Part shown: one piece after another, positions 42,541-50,724 of the stretch
Layout: each line of letters starts with the position of its first letter
How positions within the stretch are numbered: the first letter of the stretch is position 1
Assembly: GCA_963718745.1 (NCBI GenBank)
Contig: OY970370.1
Location: forward strand, 62,001-126,000
Direction of reading: 5' to 3'
Length of the DNA: 64,000 bases
Source of the DNA: Fermentibacter sp963718745 [NCBI: Candidatus Fermentibacterota bacterium]
GTDB taxonomy: Bacteria; Fermentibacterota; Fermentibacteria; Fermentibacterales
Notes under the pieces: generated by a model
The model's input: only the letters and a program-made list of their open reading frames with translations
The model's database searches: none
Told to the model about the DNA's origin: nothing
Translations under genes and position numbers: made by a program

Positions 42541-42837
42541 GTGAAGACATGCGTTCTCGTATCTCTCCTGACATTCTCCATCGCCGCGGCGGTACCGCCG
42601 ATCTACGGCACTCCGTCGTTCGTGCAGGCATCCGGGGTGAACATCGACGTCGGGTACTACGGCGCACCGTGCATGACGGACTGGAATGGAGACGGCCTGA
42701 AGGATCTGATCCTGGGGCAGTACGACTACGGAAAGATCCGCTTCTATCCGAATTCAGGCACCGACGCTGCACCGGTCTTCACGACCTACAGCTTCCTGCA
42801 GGCCGGCGGGGTGGACATCACGCTGCCGTATGGTTGA
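42541..42837 (+). CDS. VCBS/FG-GAP secreted protein, part before an in-frame TGA
   Basis: 98 residues from GTG 42541: signal peptide MKTCVLVSLLTFSIAAAVPP, a first propeller blade (CMTDWNGDGLKDLILGQYDYGKIRFYPN) and the beginning of the second (GVDITLPYG). A TGA at 42835-42837 then interrupts the frame. Downstream the same frame continues without shift into the rest of the second blade, so the two parts are one ancestral gene. Either the TGA is decoded (see the hairpin at 42853) or this is a nonsense mutation or sequencing error (TGG to TGA). Confidence 0.75.
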   Translation: MKTCVLVSLLTFSIAAAVPPIYGTPSFVQASGVNIDVGYYGAPCMTDWNGDGLKDLILGQYDYGKIRFYPNSGTDAAPVFTTYSFLQAGGVDITLPYG

Positions 42838-43743
42838 TGCACGGGCGCAACGAATCCACAGGTCGTGGATTGGAATGACGACAGCTTCGACGACATCATC
42901 GTAGGTGACCGCAACGGATACGTGAACTACTTCCAGCGGAATTCCGACGGAACCCTCACCACAGGACCGAAGGTTCCCTGCGCAGGCGTGATCATCCAGG
43001 TAGGCACCAATGCGGCGCCTGTATGCGTCGACTGGGACGAGGACAGCGACATCGACCTACTCGTGGGCAACGAGACAGGGAACATCAGGCTCTACCTGAA
43101 TGATGGCGGCGAGTCGGTACCTGTCTTCTCGACCTATTCGACGATCAACAGCTCCGGCACACCGATCACCCACTACAGAGCATGTCCTCAAGTCTTCGAT
43201 CTCAACGGCGACGGGAAGAAGGACCTCCTCGTCGGAGGGAACGACGCCTACATCAGTTATTATGAGAACACTGGCACCAACGAAGCGCCCGCATTCAGCG
43301 GCAGCGTCCAGATCCAGAGCGGAGGCGCGGCGCTGCACGAGTACTCAGGCGTCAGGTTCTGGGTGGACGACTGGAACGGGAACGGGTCACCGGATCTGAT
43401 CACGAGCGACTTCGACGGATATGTGAGGGTGTATCTTGCGAACACCACCGGCATCTCGGACGACATGACCGGTCTGTCACCGACGGGATTCTCCTTCACG
43501 GTCTCGGGCTCTCCGGGCGATGGCCTCTTCCTCTCCAGGATCTTCCTCGGGAGCGCCTGCCCTGTCGAACTGGACGTCTATTCTGTCGACGGCAGACTCG
43601 TCGATTCGAGCGACCGCGGAGTACTCGAGGCCGGGGAGTATACTCTCCAGATAGATCTCACGGGGATGCCCCCGGGTGTGTATCTCGCGCACTGCAGAGC
43701 TGGCTCCGACGTAGCTGCAGCCAGGCTGGTCATAGCGAGATAG
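42838..43743 (+). CDS. VCBS/FG-GAP secreted protein, part after the in-frame TGA
   Basis: Same frame as the preceding part. Starts CTGATNPQVVDWNDDSFDD and continues through blades VCVDWDEDSDIDLLVGNETGN, VFDLNGDGKKDLLVGGNDAYI and DDWNGNGSPDLITSDFDGYV. It ends with a shorter sorting-type domain (CPVELDVYSVDGRLVDSS...MPPGVYLAHCRAG). A GTG at 42865 could start a separate product, but that would have no signal peptide and no obvious ribosome-binding site, so I treat it as the C-terminal part of one 400-residue protein. Confidence 0.75.
   Translation, partial: CTGATNPQVVDWNDDSFDDIIVGDRNGYVNYFQRNSDGTLTTGPKVPCAGVIIQVGTNAAPVCVDWDEDSDIDLLVGNETGNIRLYLNDGGESVPVFSTYSTINSSGTPITHYRACPQVFDLNGDGKKDLLVGGNDAYISYYENTGTNEAPAFSGSVQIQSGGAALHEYSGVRFWVDDWNGNGSPDLITSDFDGYVRVYLANTTGISDDMTGLSPTGFSFTVSGSPGDGLFLSRIFLGSACPVELDVYSVDGRLVDSSDRGVLEAGEYTLQIDLTGMPPGVYLAHCRAGSDVAAARLVIAR
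42853..42871 (+). promoter_or_regulatory. SECIS-like hairpin downstream of in-frame TGA
   Basis: AATCCAC (42853-42859), loop AGGTC (42860-42864) and GTGGATT (42865-42871) form a perfect seven-pair stem. The loop begins 22 bases after the TGA. Bacterial SECIS elements, as in E. coli fdhF, place an AGGUCU-type loop at a similar short distance. Function not shown. Confidence 0.35.
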
Positions 43744-43766
43744 CTTCACCTCGGGAGTCTTCAGGT

Positions 43767-43805
43767 AAGAACCGTCCCCCGTCCATTGGGCGGGGGCGGT
43801 TCTTC
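43767..43805 (+). terminator. Rho-independent-type terminator after the VCBS gene
   Basis: AAGAACCGTCCCCCG pairs with CGGGGGCGGTTCTT (one bulged base) around TCCATTGGG, followed by CGTTCT. 24 bases after the stop codon. Confidence 0.7.
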
Positions 43806-43910
43806 GTTCTGATAAGGCGAAACTGACCTCACAGTACGTTCACATACAGGCACCCGCTGGAGCCGAAGTAAAACCCGTCGCCCCTGGCGGGATGGCAGTT
43901 CAATCAGGGA

Positions 43911-43976
43911 TTAGGACCAGATGTTAAAACCGATCCTCCTGGCTCAGAGTTAGGATCAATAGTTAAAACCGATCCT
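43911..43976 (-). repeat. Tandem pair of 27-bp palindromic motifs (inverted copies of the repeat core)
   Basis: Two copies, 43911-43937 and 43950-43976, 39 bases apart, both of the form TTAGGAYCA...GTTAAAACCGATCCT. They are the reverse complement of the first 27 bases of the direct repeats at 30987 and 32813. The gap 43744-44118 otherwise holds the terminator above and a perfect 9-bp hairpin (GGGCGGCCC/GGGCCGCCC, about 44062-44083). Confidence 0.8.
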
Positions 43977-44118
43977 TTCCGCTGCGAACCGCTGGACGGG
44001 GCGCATGCGAAGTCGATAGACTCCCGCACATGAGGGGTCGCGGAATCGCCATCTGCTCCGGGGCGGCCCCGCTGGGCCGCCCGCAGAGACGGCCGGAACC
44101 CTTGAATGGAGCGTGATC

Positions 44119-45285
44119 ATGGGAATCGCGGTCAGAGCCATGCCTGCCTTCGTCCTGCTCCTCCTCCTCTCCTCCGGAACCGCTCTCGCCCAGTGCCAGC
44201 TCGCCTTCAACGAGCAGACCGCAGAAGATGTCGACATCGTGACCCTGCTCGATCTCTCACTGTTCGAGGATATCGATCCCGCGACGGAGGTGTTCACGGA
44301 CTTCCCTGTCTGTGAGCTCGGTCTGCTGGAGAGATACGCCTACTCCCTGTTCGAGACGGGCGAGTACGACCTGCAGGCGCGGATCTACAACTACATCCTC
44401 AGGCACGACCGCGACTTCGTGGTGATGTACAACCTCGCATGCTCCTACTCGAGGATGGGCATGGCCGAGAAGGCGCTCGAGTACCTCGAGCATTCGCTCC
44501 GGTTCGGTTACGAGGACCTCGACTGGATAGAGCAGGACACGGACATGGACATAGTCCGCTCGTTCCCGCGCTATCGGGAGATAATGGACCAGCAGCGCGA
44601 GATGCTTGCGCTCCGGGATGCGCAGCAGGGAGAAGTGGTCTTCGTGGAGTGCCCGTCGACGCTCTCCTGCCGCGTGGTGCTGCCCGAGGGGTTCGATCCG
44701 GCCGTTGAGCACACCCTCGTGATAGGGCTGCACGGGGCCGGTGACACCGCCGCGAGGTTCGGGACCCTTTCCGGATACTTCGGCGAGAACGACTTCATCT
44801 ATGCCGCACCGCAGGCACCTTTCACGGTTCCGAGCGAGAACAGCGGCTCTGTATGGTTCCAGACCCCGGTGGAGGCTGACGCGGAGTTCGACCGGCAGAC
44901 GCGCGGTCAGCTGGTCACCTACGTGGAAAACATCATCGAGCAGCTCGAGAACAGTTACTCGATCGACTCCGTCTATCTGATCGGATTCAGCCAGGGTGCC
45001 GCGGTCTCGTACATCTCAGGCATCGGCCGTCCGGGGATGGTCGACGGCATCGTCGCCTTCGGCGGCGGGATCGATCCGGCATGGTTCTCCGAGGATGAGC
45101 TGTCCGCTGCAAGCGATCTGCGAGTCTTCATCGCCCACGGCAGCGAGGACGGGATCGAGCGCGCCGAGGCGTCCCGCGACCTCCTGTCCGGCCGGGGGTA
45201 CGACGTCACGTTCCGCGAGTTCCAGGGCGGGCATTTCATCCACCTCGACACCCTGCACGAGGCCGTCGAGTGGATCAGGCAGTAA
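44119..45285 (+). CDS. Exported TPR-alpha/beta hydrolase (phospholipase/carboxylesterase type)
   Basis: 388 residues. ATG 44119 stands seven bases after GGAG; the GTG at 44113 is too close to it. Signal peptide MGIAVRAMPAFVLLLLLSSGTALA. Residues about 75-150 hold a TPR-like pair (YAYSLFETGEYDLQARIYNY, YNLACSYSRMGMAEKALEYL). The C-terminal domain is an esterase of the phospholipase/carboxylesterase family: oxyanion region LVIGLHGAGD, nucleophile Ser in LIGFSQGAAVS, Asp in HGSEDGI and His in FQGGHFIH. Substrate unknown. The TPR-hydrolase fusion resembles BNR/TPR esterases of FCB bacteria. Confidence 0.8.
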   Translation: MGIAVRAMPAFVLLLLLSSGTALAQCQLAFNEQTAEDVDIVTLLDLSLFEDIDPATEVFTDFPVCELGLLERYAYSLFETGEYDLQARIYNYILRHDRDFVVMYNLACSYSRMGMAEKALEYLEHSLRFGYEDLDWIEQDTDMDIVRSFPRYREIMDQQREMLALRDAQQGEVVFVECPSTLSCRVVLPEGFDPAVEHTLVIGLHGAGDTAARFGTLSGYFGENDFIYAAPQAPFTVPSENSGSVWFQTPVEADAEFDRQTRGQLVTYVENIIEQLENSYSIDSVYLIGFSQGAAVSYISGIGRPGMVDGIVAFGGGIDPAWFSEDELSAASDLRVFIAHGSEDGIERAEASRDLLSGRGYDVTFREFQGGHFIHLDTLHEAVEWIRQ

Positions 45286-45344
45286 CAACGATCTGAGAGC
45301 CCGGGAATCCTGATCCGGCCCGGGCAGTGACAACCGAACGGCAC

Positions 45345-45369
45345 GAGCCGCTCCATCCCGGAGCGGCTC
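45345..45369. terminator. Bidirectional terminator-like hairpin
   Basis: Perfect ten-pair stem GAGCCGCTCC/GGAGCGGCTC around ATCCC, between convergent genes. Confidence 0.6.
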
Positions 45370-45384
45370 ATGCGTTCAGGTGAC

Positions 45385-46818
45385 CTATCTGGTTCTTCTC
45401 AGGAGGCAGACGGCCGGCACCAGCAGCGACACGATCATCCCCACCGAGGCGGCCTGCGGCGCCTTCGGTATGCCCCAGACGAAGAACAGCACCATGCAGG
45501 TCGCAAGGCCGAGCATCGACGACGCCAGCGCCTCGGGCTTGCGGATCCTCGCGCCCAGGATTCCCCAGAGGAACGGGCCGAGGAAGACGGATGCTATCGC
45601 TCCCCATGAGACGGACAGGATCGTGACGATCACCGCGGGCTTCTGCCAGGCGAGTATCATCGACAGGACGATGAAGAATGCGCTGGAGATCCTGCTCAGC
45701 GACGTCAGCCGCCTGTCCGTGGCGTCCTTCCTCACGAATCCGTGGTAGAAGTCCTTCGTGACGCTCGAGCTCGAGATCAGCACCAGGGATGCGAGCGTCG
45801 ACATGGATGCGGCAAGGATGAGGAGCAGCAGGAAGACGACGAAGCCTGCGGGCACGACCCTGACTAGCAGCTCGGGCATCAGCTGGTCGAAAAGCGGTGC
45901 GCCGGCATCGTTGAACGCCGAGGGCGCCCTGGCAGGGTCGAGGAAGATACGAGTCAGGGAGCCGACGAAGTACGCAGTTCCGGCAATGAGCACGGCGAAT
46001 ACGGTCGAGGCGATGGTCCCGACCCTCACAGCGCTCCTGTCCTTGATCGCGTAGAACTTGATGAGGAGCTGGGGCATCGCGAAGGGCGCCGCGCTGGTCA
46101 GGAAAACCAGGGAGAGCAGCGGGATCAACCCGGGAGGCCCCACGGGGGAGGCGAGGGCGGGATCGATGCTGCGCAGATCGGCCACGATCCGGTTCAGGCC
46201 GCCTCCGGCTGACAGCGAGAACCACATCAGCACGACCACCCCGACCGTCATTATCAGGCCGAAGACCACGTCCATCATCGCCATGGACCTGTAGCCGCCC
46301 ATGACCATGTAGACGCCCGTGAACACGCCCATGAAGAGCAGGACGTAGGCATAGGGAAGATGGAACGAGACCTCGAAGAGGTAGCTCAGGCCCATGAAGA
46401 CGGCCGCGGTGTAGGGGATCATGAAGACAAAGATAGCCAGGGCGGTGTAGGCCTTGAAGAACGGGCTCGAGTACCTGGCCTCCAGGTACTCCGGCATGGT
46501 GCGGACGCCCAGGGCGTGGGTGGTCTCCTTGATGCGGTTGCCGAGGAGGAGCCAGACGCCAAGGACGCCCAGGATCGAGTTGAACATCGCTATCCAGAGG
46601 GCGGAGAGGCCGAAGCCCCAGCCGATCTTGCCTGCAAAGCCGATGAAGAGAACGGCCGAGAAATAGGCGGTCCCGTAGGACAGCGCCGTCATCCAGGGGC
46701 CGACCTTACCCCCTCCGAGGAGGAAGTCGTCGAAGGACCGGGTCTTCTTCATCCCGAGGAGGCCGATCAGGATGATGACCGCGGTGTAGACACCTATCGC
46801 GATGTAGTTAAGGAGCAT
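45385..46818 (-). CDS. Sodium:solute symporter (SSS family)
   Basis: 477 residues with about 13 hydrophobic segments. The N-terminus (MLLNYIAIGVYTAVIILIGL...KTRSFDDFLLGGGKVGPWMTALSYGTAYFSAVLFIGFAGKIGWG in pieces) and the segment GLSALWIAMFNSILGVLGVWLLLGNRIK are typical of the solute:sodium symporter fold; GGYRSMAMMDVVFGLIM is the conserved mid-region. ATG 46818 follows GGAGGGG. The substrate (proline, pantothenate, sugar or acetate types) cannot be decided. No linked catabolic gene. Confidence 0.87.
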   Translation of the reverse strand: MLLNYIAIGVYTAVIILIGLLGMKKTRSFDDFLLGGGKVGPWMTALSYGTAYFSAVLFIGFAGKIGWGFGLSALWIAMFNSILGVLGVWLLLGNRIKETTHALGVRTMPEYLEARYSSPFFKAYTALAIFVFMIPYTAAVFMGLSYLFEVSFHLPYAYVLLFMGVFTGVYMVMGGYRSMAMMDVVFGLIMTVGVVVLMWFSLSAGGGLNRIVADLRSIDPALASPVGPPGLIPLLSLVFLTSAAPFAMPQLLIKFYAIKDRSAVRVGTIASTVFAVLIAGTAYFVGSLTRIFLDPARAPSAFNDAGAPLFDQLMPELLVRVVPAGFVVFLLLLILAASMSTLASLVLISSSSVTKDFYHGFVRKDATDRRLTSLSRISSAFFIVLSMILAWQKPAVIVTILSVSWGAIASVFLGPFLWGILGARIRKPEALASSMLGLATCMVLFFVWGIPKAPQAASVGMIVSLLVPAVCLLRRTR

Positions 46819-46971
46819 CCATTCCCCTCCGGTTGAAGTGCCGGGACCTCTGCGCGATTCGAAACGGAATATAGGCCGGCTCGTTCGCTCCACAACCGCA
46901 CGGCGCCCCGCGTGATGTTCCTCCGTCTGCTGGGGGCCTGAGGCGGGCAGGGGGCTGCATCAGAGACCGAC

Positions 46972-48078
46972 TCATCTCTCCGTAATGCCGTTCCGGATCA
47001 GATCGGTGTAGATCCCCTCGAGCCGCCTCCCCATGACGGAGGCATCGTAGCACGTCTCCACCCTGTCCCTCGCAGCGTCCGCCATCCCGTGCCAGCGGGC
47101 TTCGGACGAGAGCAGCGAGTCGACCGCCTGGGCCATTGCGCTCCAGTCGCCCTCGGGGACTGTCGTTCCGCAAACGCCGAAGCCGAGCTGCTCGGGGATG
47201 CCGGCGTGGTCCGTCCCGATCACCGGGAGGCCCGACGCCATCGCCTCGAAGATCACGGTAGGAGTGCCCTCCATGTCTCCGTCCGCTCCGGTCTCGCTCG
47301 GGACCAGGAGCACATGGCTCGTCGACATCATTCGTGCCACTTCGGGCGGTGTCTTCCAGCCCGCGAACACGACCCTGCCGGAGATCCCCAGCCTTTCCGA
47401 GAGCTCCCTGGCCGCCATGGCGCCGGGGCCGTCCCCCACGACCACGAGTTCGCAACCGGGCAGCTTTGTCATTGCTCTGAGCGCAGTGTGGAGGCCCTTC
47501 TTCGGCACCAGGCGCCCAACGAAGAGAAGGCGCCTCGGACCGGAGGCGGGAAGCGACCGGTGCTCGAACCGGAATGCCCTGGTATCGATGCCGAAGCTGT
47601 GGACGAGAATGCTGCCGGCGGGACAGCCTGCCGCCTCGAGCATCCCCTTCATGTGGTCCGATAGCACGAGTATCCTGTCCGCAGCCTCGAAGAGGCGCTC
47701 GTACCTCCTGCGCCAGGTCGGGATGCGAAGCACCGCGGAGGCGTCCCTCCCGTAGAAGGACACGACGAGCGGGATCTCCCGGCGCTTTCCGGCCAGGGAG
47801 GAGGCGAGCCATCCGTCCTTGCCGAAATGGGCGTGCACCAGGGCGACCCCGCGCTTCCGGAACTCCCTGGATGTCATGGGCATGCGGCCCGTCCATCTCC
47901 TGAAGGCGAAGTCGCAGGGGGGCACGATGTATCCGGGGATCCCCCCGGAGACGGGGTTGCACAGGAACTCGCGGCATGCCGCAAGGTGTGAGAAGCCCGG
48001 CATGGAGTCCAGCTGCACCCGGATGAAGGTCTCTGACTTCTGCAGGAAGACGCACTTGAAATGAGCGACGACGTTCAT
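46972..48078 (-). CDS. Glycosyltransferase family 4
   Basis: 368 residues, GT-B fold. N-terminal acceptor domain (KCVFLQKSETFIRVQLDSM, HAHFGKDGWLASSLA), then the donor domain: RRLLFVGRLVPKKGLHTALRAM, VVVGDGPG, VVFAGWKTPPEVARMMSTSHVLLVPS and the nucleotide-sugar binding Glu in TPTVIFEAMASGLPVIGTDHAGIPE. Resembles exopolysaccharide and LPS core mannosyl/glucosyltransferases. Isolated from the other glycan genes at the start of the window. Confidence 0.88.
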   Translation of the reverse strand: MNVVAHFKCVFLQKSETFIRVQLDSMPGFSHLAACREFLCNPVSGGIPGYIVPPCDFAFRRWTGRMPMTSREFRKRGVALVHAHFGKDGWLASSLAGKRREIPLVVSFYGRDASAVLRIPTWRRRYERLFEAADRILVLSDHMKGMLEAAGCPAGSILVHSFGIDTRAFRFEHRSLPASGPRRLLFVGRLVPKKGLHTALRAMTKLPGCELVVVGDGPGAMAARELSERLGISGRVVFAGWKTPPEVARMMSTSHVLLVPSETGADGDMEGTPTVIFEAMASGLPVIGTDHAGIPEQLGFGVCGTTVPEGDWSAMAQAVDSLLSSEARWHGMADAARDRVETCYDASVMGRRLEGIYTDLIRNGITER

Positions 48079-48174
48079 CGCGGGAGCCTCCGGAAGCAGA
48101 TCCGGGTGGTGACCGGCTTGGCTTGCTTCATTGTGTCTCCTGTCATGCAGGACAGCGCCGGCCGGATCCGTGGG

Positions 48175-49581
48175 TCAGCCCGAGACGAGGTTCCTCGGAT
48201 CCCCCTCGACCACTCCTTCGAAGTGTTTCATGCACTTCAGGGCGGCAGGCAGGCCTCCGGCAAGGTTGAACACGGTCCTGATCCCGTTGCGGAGGAGTAT
48301 GCTGGCTCCGAGGATCGAGCGCCTCCCGGACCCGCACATCACCAGTGTGGGAGTAGTCGAAACCAGTTCTCCGGAGCGGGTCCGGATGTCCGCCACCGGG
48401 ATGTTGACGGCCTTCTTCAGCCTGAACGCTTCGAACTCGGCAGGGGAGCGGGTGTCCACCAGCTTCCAGTCCTCGCCGCCGTCCAGGATCGCCTGGAGCT
48501 CGCAGGGGGAGACCTGGTAGACGCGGTTGACCGGCATTCCGGAGCGGGCCCAGGCAAACATCCCGCCCGCCAGGAAGCCCTTGATGGAGTCGAGCCCGAC
48601 CCTGCGCAGGGCCGCGACCGCCTCGGTAACCCTCGCAGAGTCGCCCATGACCAGGAGTATCTCCTTGGACGGCGGGACCACCCAGCCGGCCATGATCGAG
48701 AAGTTGCCGTCCAGATCGATGGAGAGGGCGTTCGGTACGTGCATCCCCCCGAAGGCGTCGTAACTCCTCGTATCCAGAACGATCGCCCCTGATTCGATGC
48801 CGGATTCGAACTCCTCCGGAGTGCAGGGAGGAACCGGGGGAAGATCGGACAGGAGAACCGGGCCGCCAGAGTTTATCGCGCCGCACCGGAGGAAATGGTC
48901 CGGCACCTGCGGGCCGCCTGTCGTGAGCCTGCGGATGAAGTCCTCCCTGTCCAGGGAGAGCAGCGTGCTCGTCTTTTTCTCGTATCCTACCGTGGTGGAT
49001 GGCATCGCCTTGATCGAACGGCCGCACATGGACCCGGCGCCGTGGGCGGGGAGCAGCATGCATCCGTCCGGAAGGGTCAGCAGTTTGCCGTGGATGCTGT
49101 CGTAGAGCTTTGCCGCAAACTCCTTCGCCTTGGAGGGGAAGATGTCGGGCCTGCCGGTGTCTCCTACGAAGATCGTGTCACCGCAGAACATGGCTACCGG
49201 CTCGTCTCCGCGGGAGAGATCCGAGACGACGAAGGACACGTGCTCGGGGGTATGCCCGGGCGTTTCCATGACGGAGATCTGGAGCTTGTCCAGGGTGATG
49301 ATGTCCCCGTCTGAAACGGGGGAATGGTCGAAACTGCATCCGGCCTTTGCAGGCGCGTAGATCCTGGCGCCCGTGGCCGCTGCGAGGTCCATGTGGCCGG
49401 AGATGAAGTCGGCGTGGAGGTGCGTCTCCAGAATGTGGGTGATCCTCAGGCCCAGCTTCTCTGCGGAGGCGAGGTAGTTCTCGATGTCCCTCGAGGGATC
49501 GACGACGGCGCAGCTCCTGTCACCGCCCAGGAGGTAGGAGCTGTGAGCTATGCCTTCGACGAAGAAATGCTTCAGATGCAA
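48175..49581 (-). CDS. Metallo-beta-lactamase fold protein with two rhodanese domains (persulfide dioxygenase-like)
   Basis: 468 residues. TTG 49581 is six bases after GGAGGT and gives MHLKHFFVEGIAHSSYLLGG; the frame upstream lacks homology. The MBL domain has the metal set THLHADFISGH, HTPEHVSF and GDTIFVGDTGRPD, close to ETHE1/PDO enzymes that oxidise glutathione persulfide or similar sulfane sulfur. Rhodanese 1 (VLDTRSYDAFGGMHVPNA) has no Cys in its active loop (LLVMGDSARV); rhodanese 2 (LVDTRSPAEFEAF) has one (VMCGSGRRS). Oxygen-dependent chemistry would be odd in an anaerobe, so the real activity may be sulfur transfer. Confidence 0.85.
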   Translation of the reverse strand: MHLKHFFVEGIAHSSYLLGGDRSCAVVDPSRDIENYLASAEKLGLRITHILETHLHADFISGHMDLAAATGARIYAPAKAGCSFDHSPVSDGDIITLDKLQISVMETPGHTPEHVSFVVSDLSRGDEPVAMFCGDTIFVGDTGRPDIFPSKAKEFAAKLYDSIHGKLLTLPDGCMLLPAHGAGSMCGRSIKAMPSTTVGYEKKTSTLLSLDREDFIRRLTTGGPQVPDHFLRCGAINSGGPVLLSDLPPVPPCTPEEFESGIESGAIVLDTRSYDAFGGMHVPNALSIDLDGNFSIMAGWVVPPSKEILLVMGDSARVTEAVAALRRVGLDSIKGFLAGGMFAWARSGMPVNRVYQVSPCELQAILDGGEDWKLVDTRSPAEFEAFRLKKAVNIPVADIRTRSGELVSTTPTLVMCGSGRRSILGASILLRNGIRTVFNLAGGLPAALKCMKHFEGVVEGDPRNLVSG

Positions 49582-49847
49582 ATCGACACCTCCGCCTCGA
49601 ACTGGGGACCGGCTGGTCGGCTGCGACCGCCGTGGCTCCAATATGGCACAAGCCGGCCCGATGCGGGACCACCGCCGTGCCGTGACTGTATCCACGGGTC
49701 GTCGGTCCCCGACGCTGGTCGCCCGATTTCCATTCCTCCCGGTATTGCACGGCAGGGATGCAAGTGTTATTCAAGTACAGTTCCCGGTCCTGCGGGATTC
49801 CTCCCGGCACGCGTATCCCGCTGAGCCCGGGTAGGAGGGGACATGCA

Positions 49848-50441
49848 ATGAAAGCTCTGTGTATCGTACTCTGCGCTGCGGGACTCGCTTTCGCCCAGTT
49901 CGATTTCGAATACAACACGAGCGGGTCGATCGGCATGCTGCCGACGTACGTAGGCTCCAACACGGGTTGGGCCGAGTACTTCCTGGTCCCTGTCCAGAAC
50001 ACCACCGGACAGGATCTGCTCATCCAGGAGCTCAGATTCCCGTGCTGCGGCCCCACGACCTCGACCTACGGCTGGGTCGTCTGGACCGATCTGGCGGGTC
50101 TCGTTCCACCCTCGGGCGGCCCCACTTCGGCCGACTACTACGGGCCTTTCACCCCTGCCATAGCCAGCGGCGGGGGCGCCGGCGACATCACCGAGTACAC
50201 GATAGTCGACGTCTCGACCTCCAACATAGTCATCCCCATGGGAGGCTTCTGGTGCTTCGGCTTCGACAACACGATGCTCGGCGGACAGATAGCCTACAAC
50301 GGAGTCATCACGTACGGATGGTACGGCGGCGTCTGGGACCCGGACGACGCCTGGGGCAGGACCGATCTGCTCGAGTTTGCGGCTGACTTCGAGACTAGTC
50401 TGGACCAGCAGACATGGGCGGAGATCAAGACCCAGTTCTGA
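49848..50441 (+). CDS. Small exported protein, function unknown
   Basis: 197 residues. ATG 49848 follows GGAGGGG and gives signal peptide MKALCIVLCAAGLAFA. The mature part is beta-rich and aromatic (SNTGWAEYFLVPVQNTTGQDLLIQELRFPCCGP, FGFDNTMLGGQIAYNG, TYGWYGGVWDP). No known family and no sorting domain, although similar small exported proteins may be common in this lineage. The upstream gap 49582-49847 shows no other feature. Confidence 0.6.
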   Translation: MKALCIVLCAAGLAFAQFDFEYNTSGSIGMLPTYVGSNTGWAEYFLVPVQNTTGQDLLIQELRFPCCGPTTSTYGWVVWTDLAGLVPPSGGPTSADYYGPFTPAIASGGGAGDITEYTIVDVSTSNIVIPMGGFWCFGFDNTMLGGQIAYNGVITYGWYGGVWDPDDAWGRTDLLEFAADFETSLDQQTWAEIKTQF

Positions 50442-50460
50442 CAGCGCGGCTGCTTCGATC

Positions 50461-50500
50461 GCCGCGGGGGGGTGGGGACCTGTCACCCCCCTGCGGCCTT
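50461..50500 (+). terminator. Terminator-like G-rich hairpin (element copy 2)
   Basis: GCCGCGGGGGGGTG pairs with CACCCCCCTGCGGC around GGGACCTGT, then CTTGTTC. 20 bases after the stop of the small exported protein. Its core is similar to 39974-40004. Confidence 0.6.
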
Positions 50501-50724
50501 GTTCTATCCAGAAATCGTGAGATCCCGGAGTTCTTCGGGGCGACTCTCGTCAGTTAGCCTCACGATGCGAGGTGCGGGACGTACGTTCCGTGTCTGATAC
50601 GGCATCCCCGGAGGGAACCGCGGCCGCCTCCGGTACGTTTCTTGTGATGGGAGCAACAAAGGCGTATTGTTGGCATCATTGATGGTTCCATCTTGCTCAA
50701 TCCAAGAATGACAGGAGTCGAGGC

